Shown here piece by piece: positions 7,482-7,574 of a DNA stretch of 7,574 nt. The translations under genes were made by a program, and so were the position numbers. The DNA is from SVEL01 sp017381055 (GTDB lineage Bacteria > Bacillota > Clostridia > Lachnospirales > Lachnospiraceae). Position 1 is the first letter of the stretch; the number at the start of each line of letters is the position of its first letter. The DNA is taken from the NCBI GenBank assembly GCA_036307185.1, contig JAXJYC010000024.1, positions 1 through 7,574 of the forward strand. Reading direction: 5' to 3'. The notes beneath the pieces were generated by a model that was given only the letters and a program-made list of their open reading frames with translations, did not search any database and was not told the origin of the DNA.

Positions 7482-7574
7482 TTATTTATTCTTCTTATCT
7501 TTACGCTTCTTTGCCGCGAAGAATCCAAATATACCAGCGCCTGAACCTGCTGCTATGAATGGAATGATGTTCCA
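7482..7574 (-). CDS. C-terminal end of a surface-anchored protein, probable SRR adhesin (cut by window edge)
   Basis: An open frame enters from position 7574 and gives 30 residues before TAA at 7482-7484. It starts with W-N, followed by a hydrophobic, glycine/alanine-rich segment of about 19 residues (IIPFIAAGSGAGIFGFF and two Ala), then the charged tail KKRKDKKNK. This is the layout of the last part of a sortase-type cell-wall sorting signal: hydrophobic span plus positive tail. Any LPXTG-like motif and the repeat region would lie just outside the window, so sortase anchoring is not shown. In SRR loci of S. aureus the adhesin gene sraP directly precedes secY2, and the same order here makes this the probable substrate of the export system. 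A non-SRR membrane protein with a single C-terminal span cannot be excluded. Confidence 0.7.
   Translation of the reverse strand, partial: WNIIPFIAAGSGAGIFGFFAAKKRKDKKNK

Overview
The window is one strand of a low-GC Gram-positive genome carrying an accessory Sec (SecA2/SecY2) locus. Every supported gene lies on the minus strand, so transcription runs from the right end (position 7574) to the left end (position 1). In that order the genes are: the 3' end of a gene with a C-terminal membrane anchor, a hairpin terminator, secY2, asp1, asp2, asp3, secA2, and the first 95 codons of gtfA. This matches the known layout of serine-rich repeat (SRR) adhesin loci of Streptococcus and Staphylococcus: adhesin, then accessory secretion genes, then the glycosyltransferase pair.

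Right end (7371-7574). The last 30 codons of the upstream gene encode a hydrophobic segment and a lysine/arginine-rich tail, as at the C-terminus of a cell-wall-anchored or membrane-anchored surface protein. Its position makes it the likely dedicated substrate of the system. A 19-bp hairpin with a U-rich 3' arm follows the stop codon and probably ends most adhesin transcripts, leaving the export genes to partial readthrough.

Core operon (306-7370). The five genes are packed with 8 bp between secY2 and asp1 and with overlaps at every later junction (23, 1 and 14 bp). This indicates one transcript with coupled translation. SecY2 would form the membrane channel and SecA2 is the ATPase motor. Asp1, Asp2 and Asp3 form the complex that ties glycan modification to export; Asp2 keeps an apparent Ser-acid-His acetyltransferase triad.

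Left end (1-305). gtfA starts 20 bp after secA2 with a strong ribosome binding site. GtfA, with a GtfB partner expected just outside the window, puts the first GlcNAc on Ser/Thr of the SRR protein in the cytoplasm before export.

Host. The DNA is AT-rich. Isoleucine is often ATA and arginine is mostly AGA (in the gtfA fragment five of seven Ile codons are ATA and all five Arg codons are AGA). This is unlike typical Streptococcus, Staphylococcus or Lactobacillus usage and fits Clostridia, perhaps Lachnospiraceae. That assignment is an inference from composition only. No tRNA, rRNA, CRISPR, insertion sequence or other mobile element was seen.
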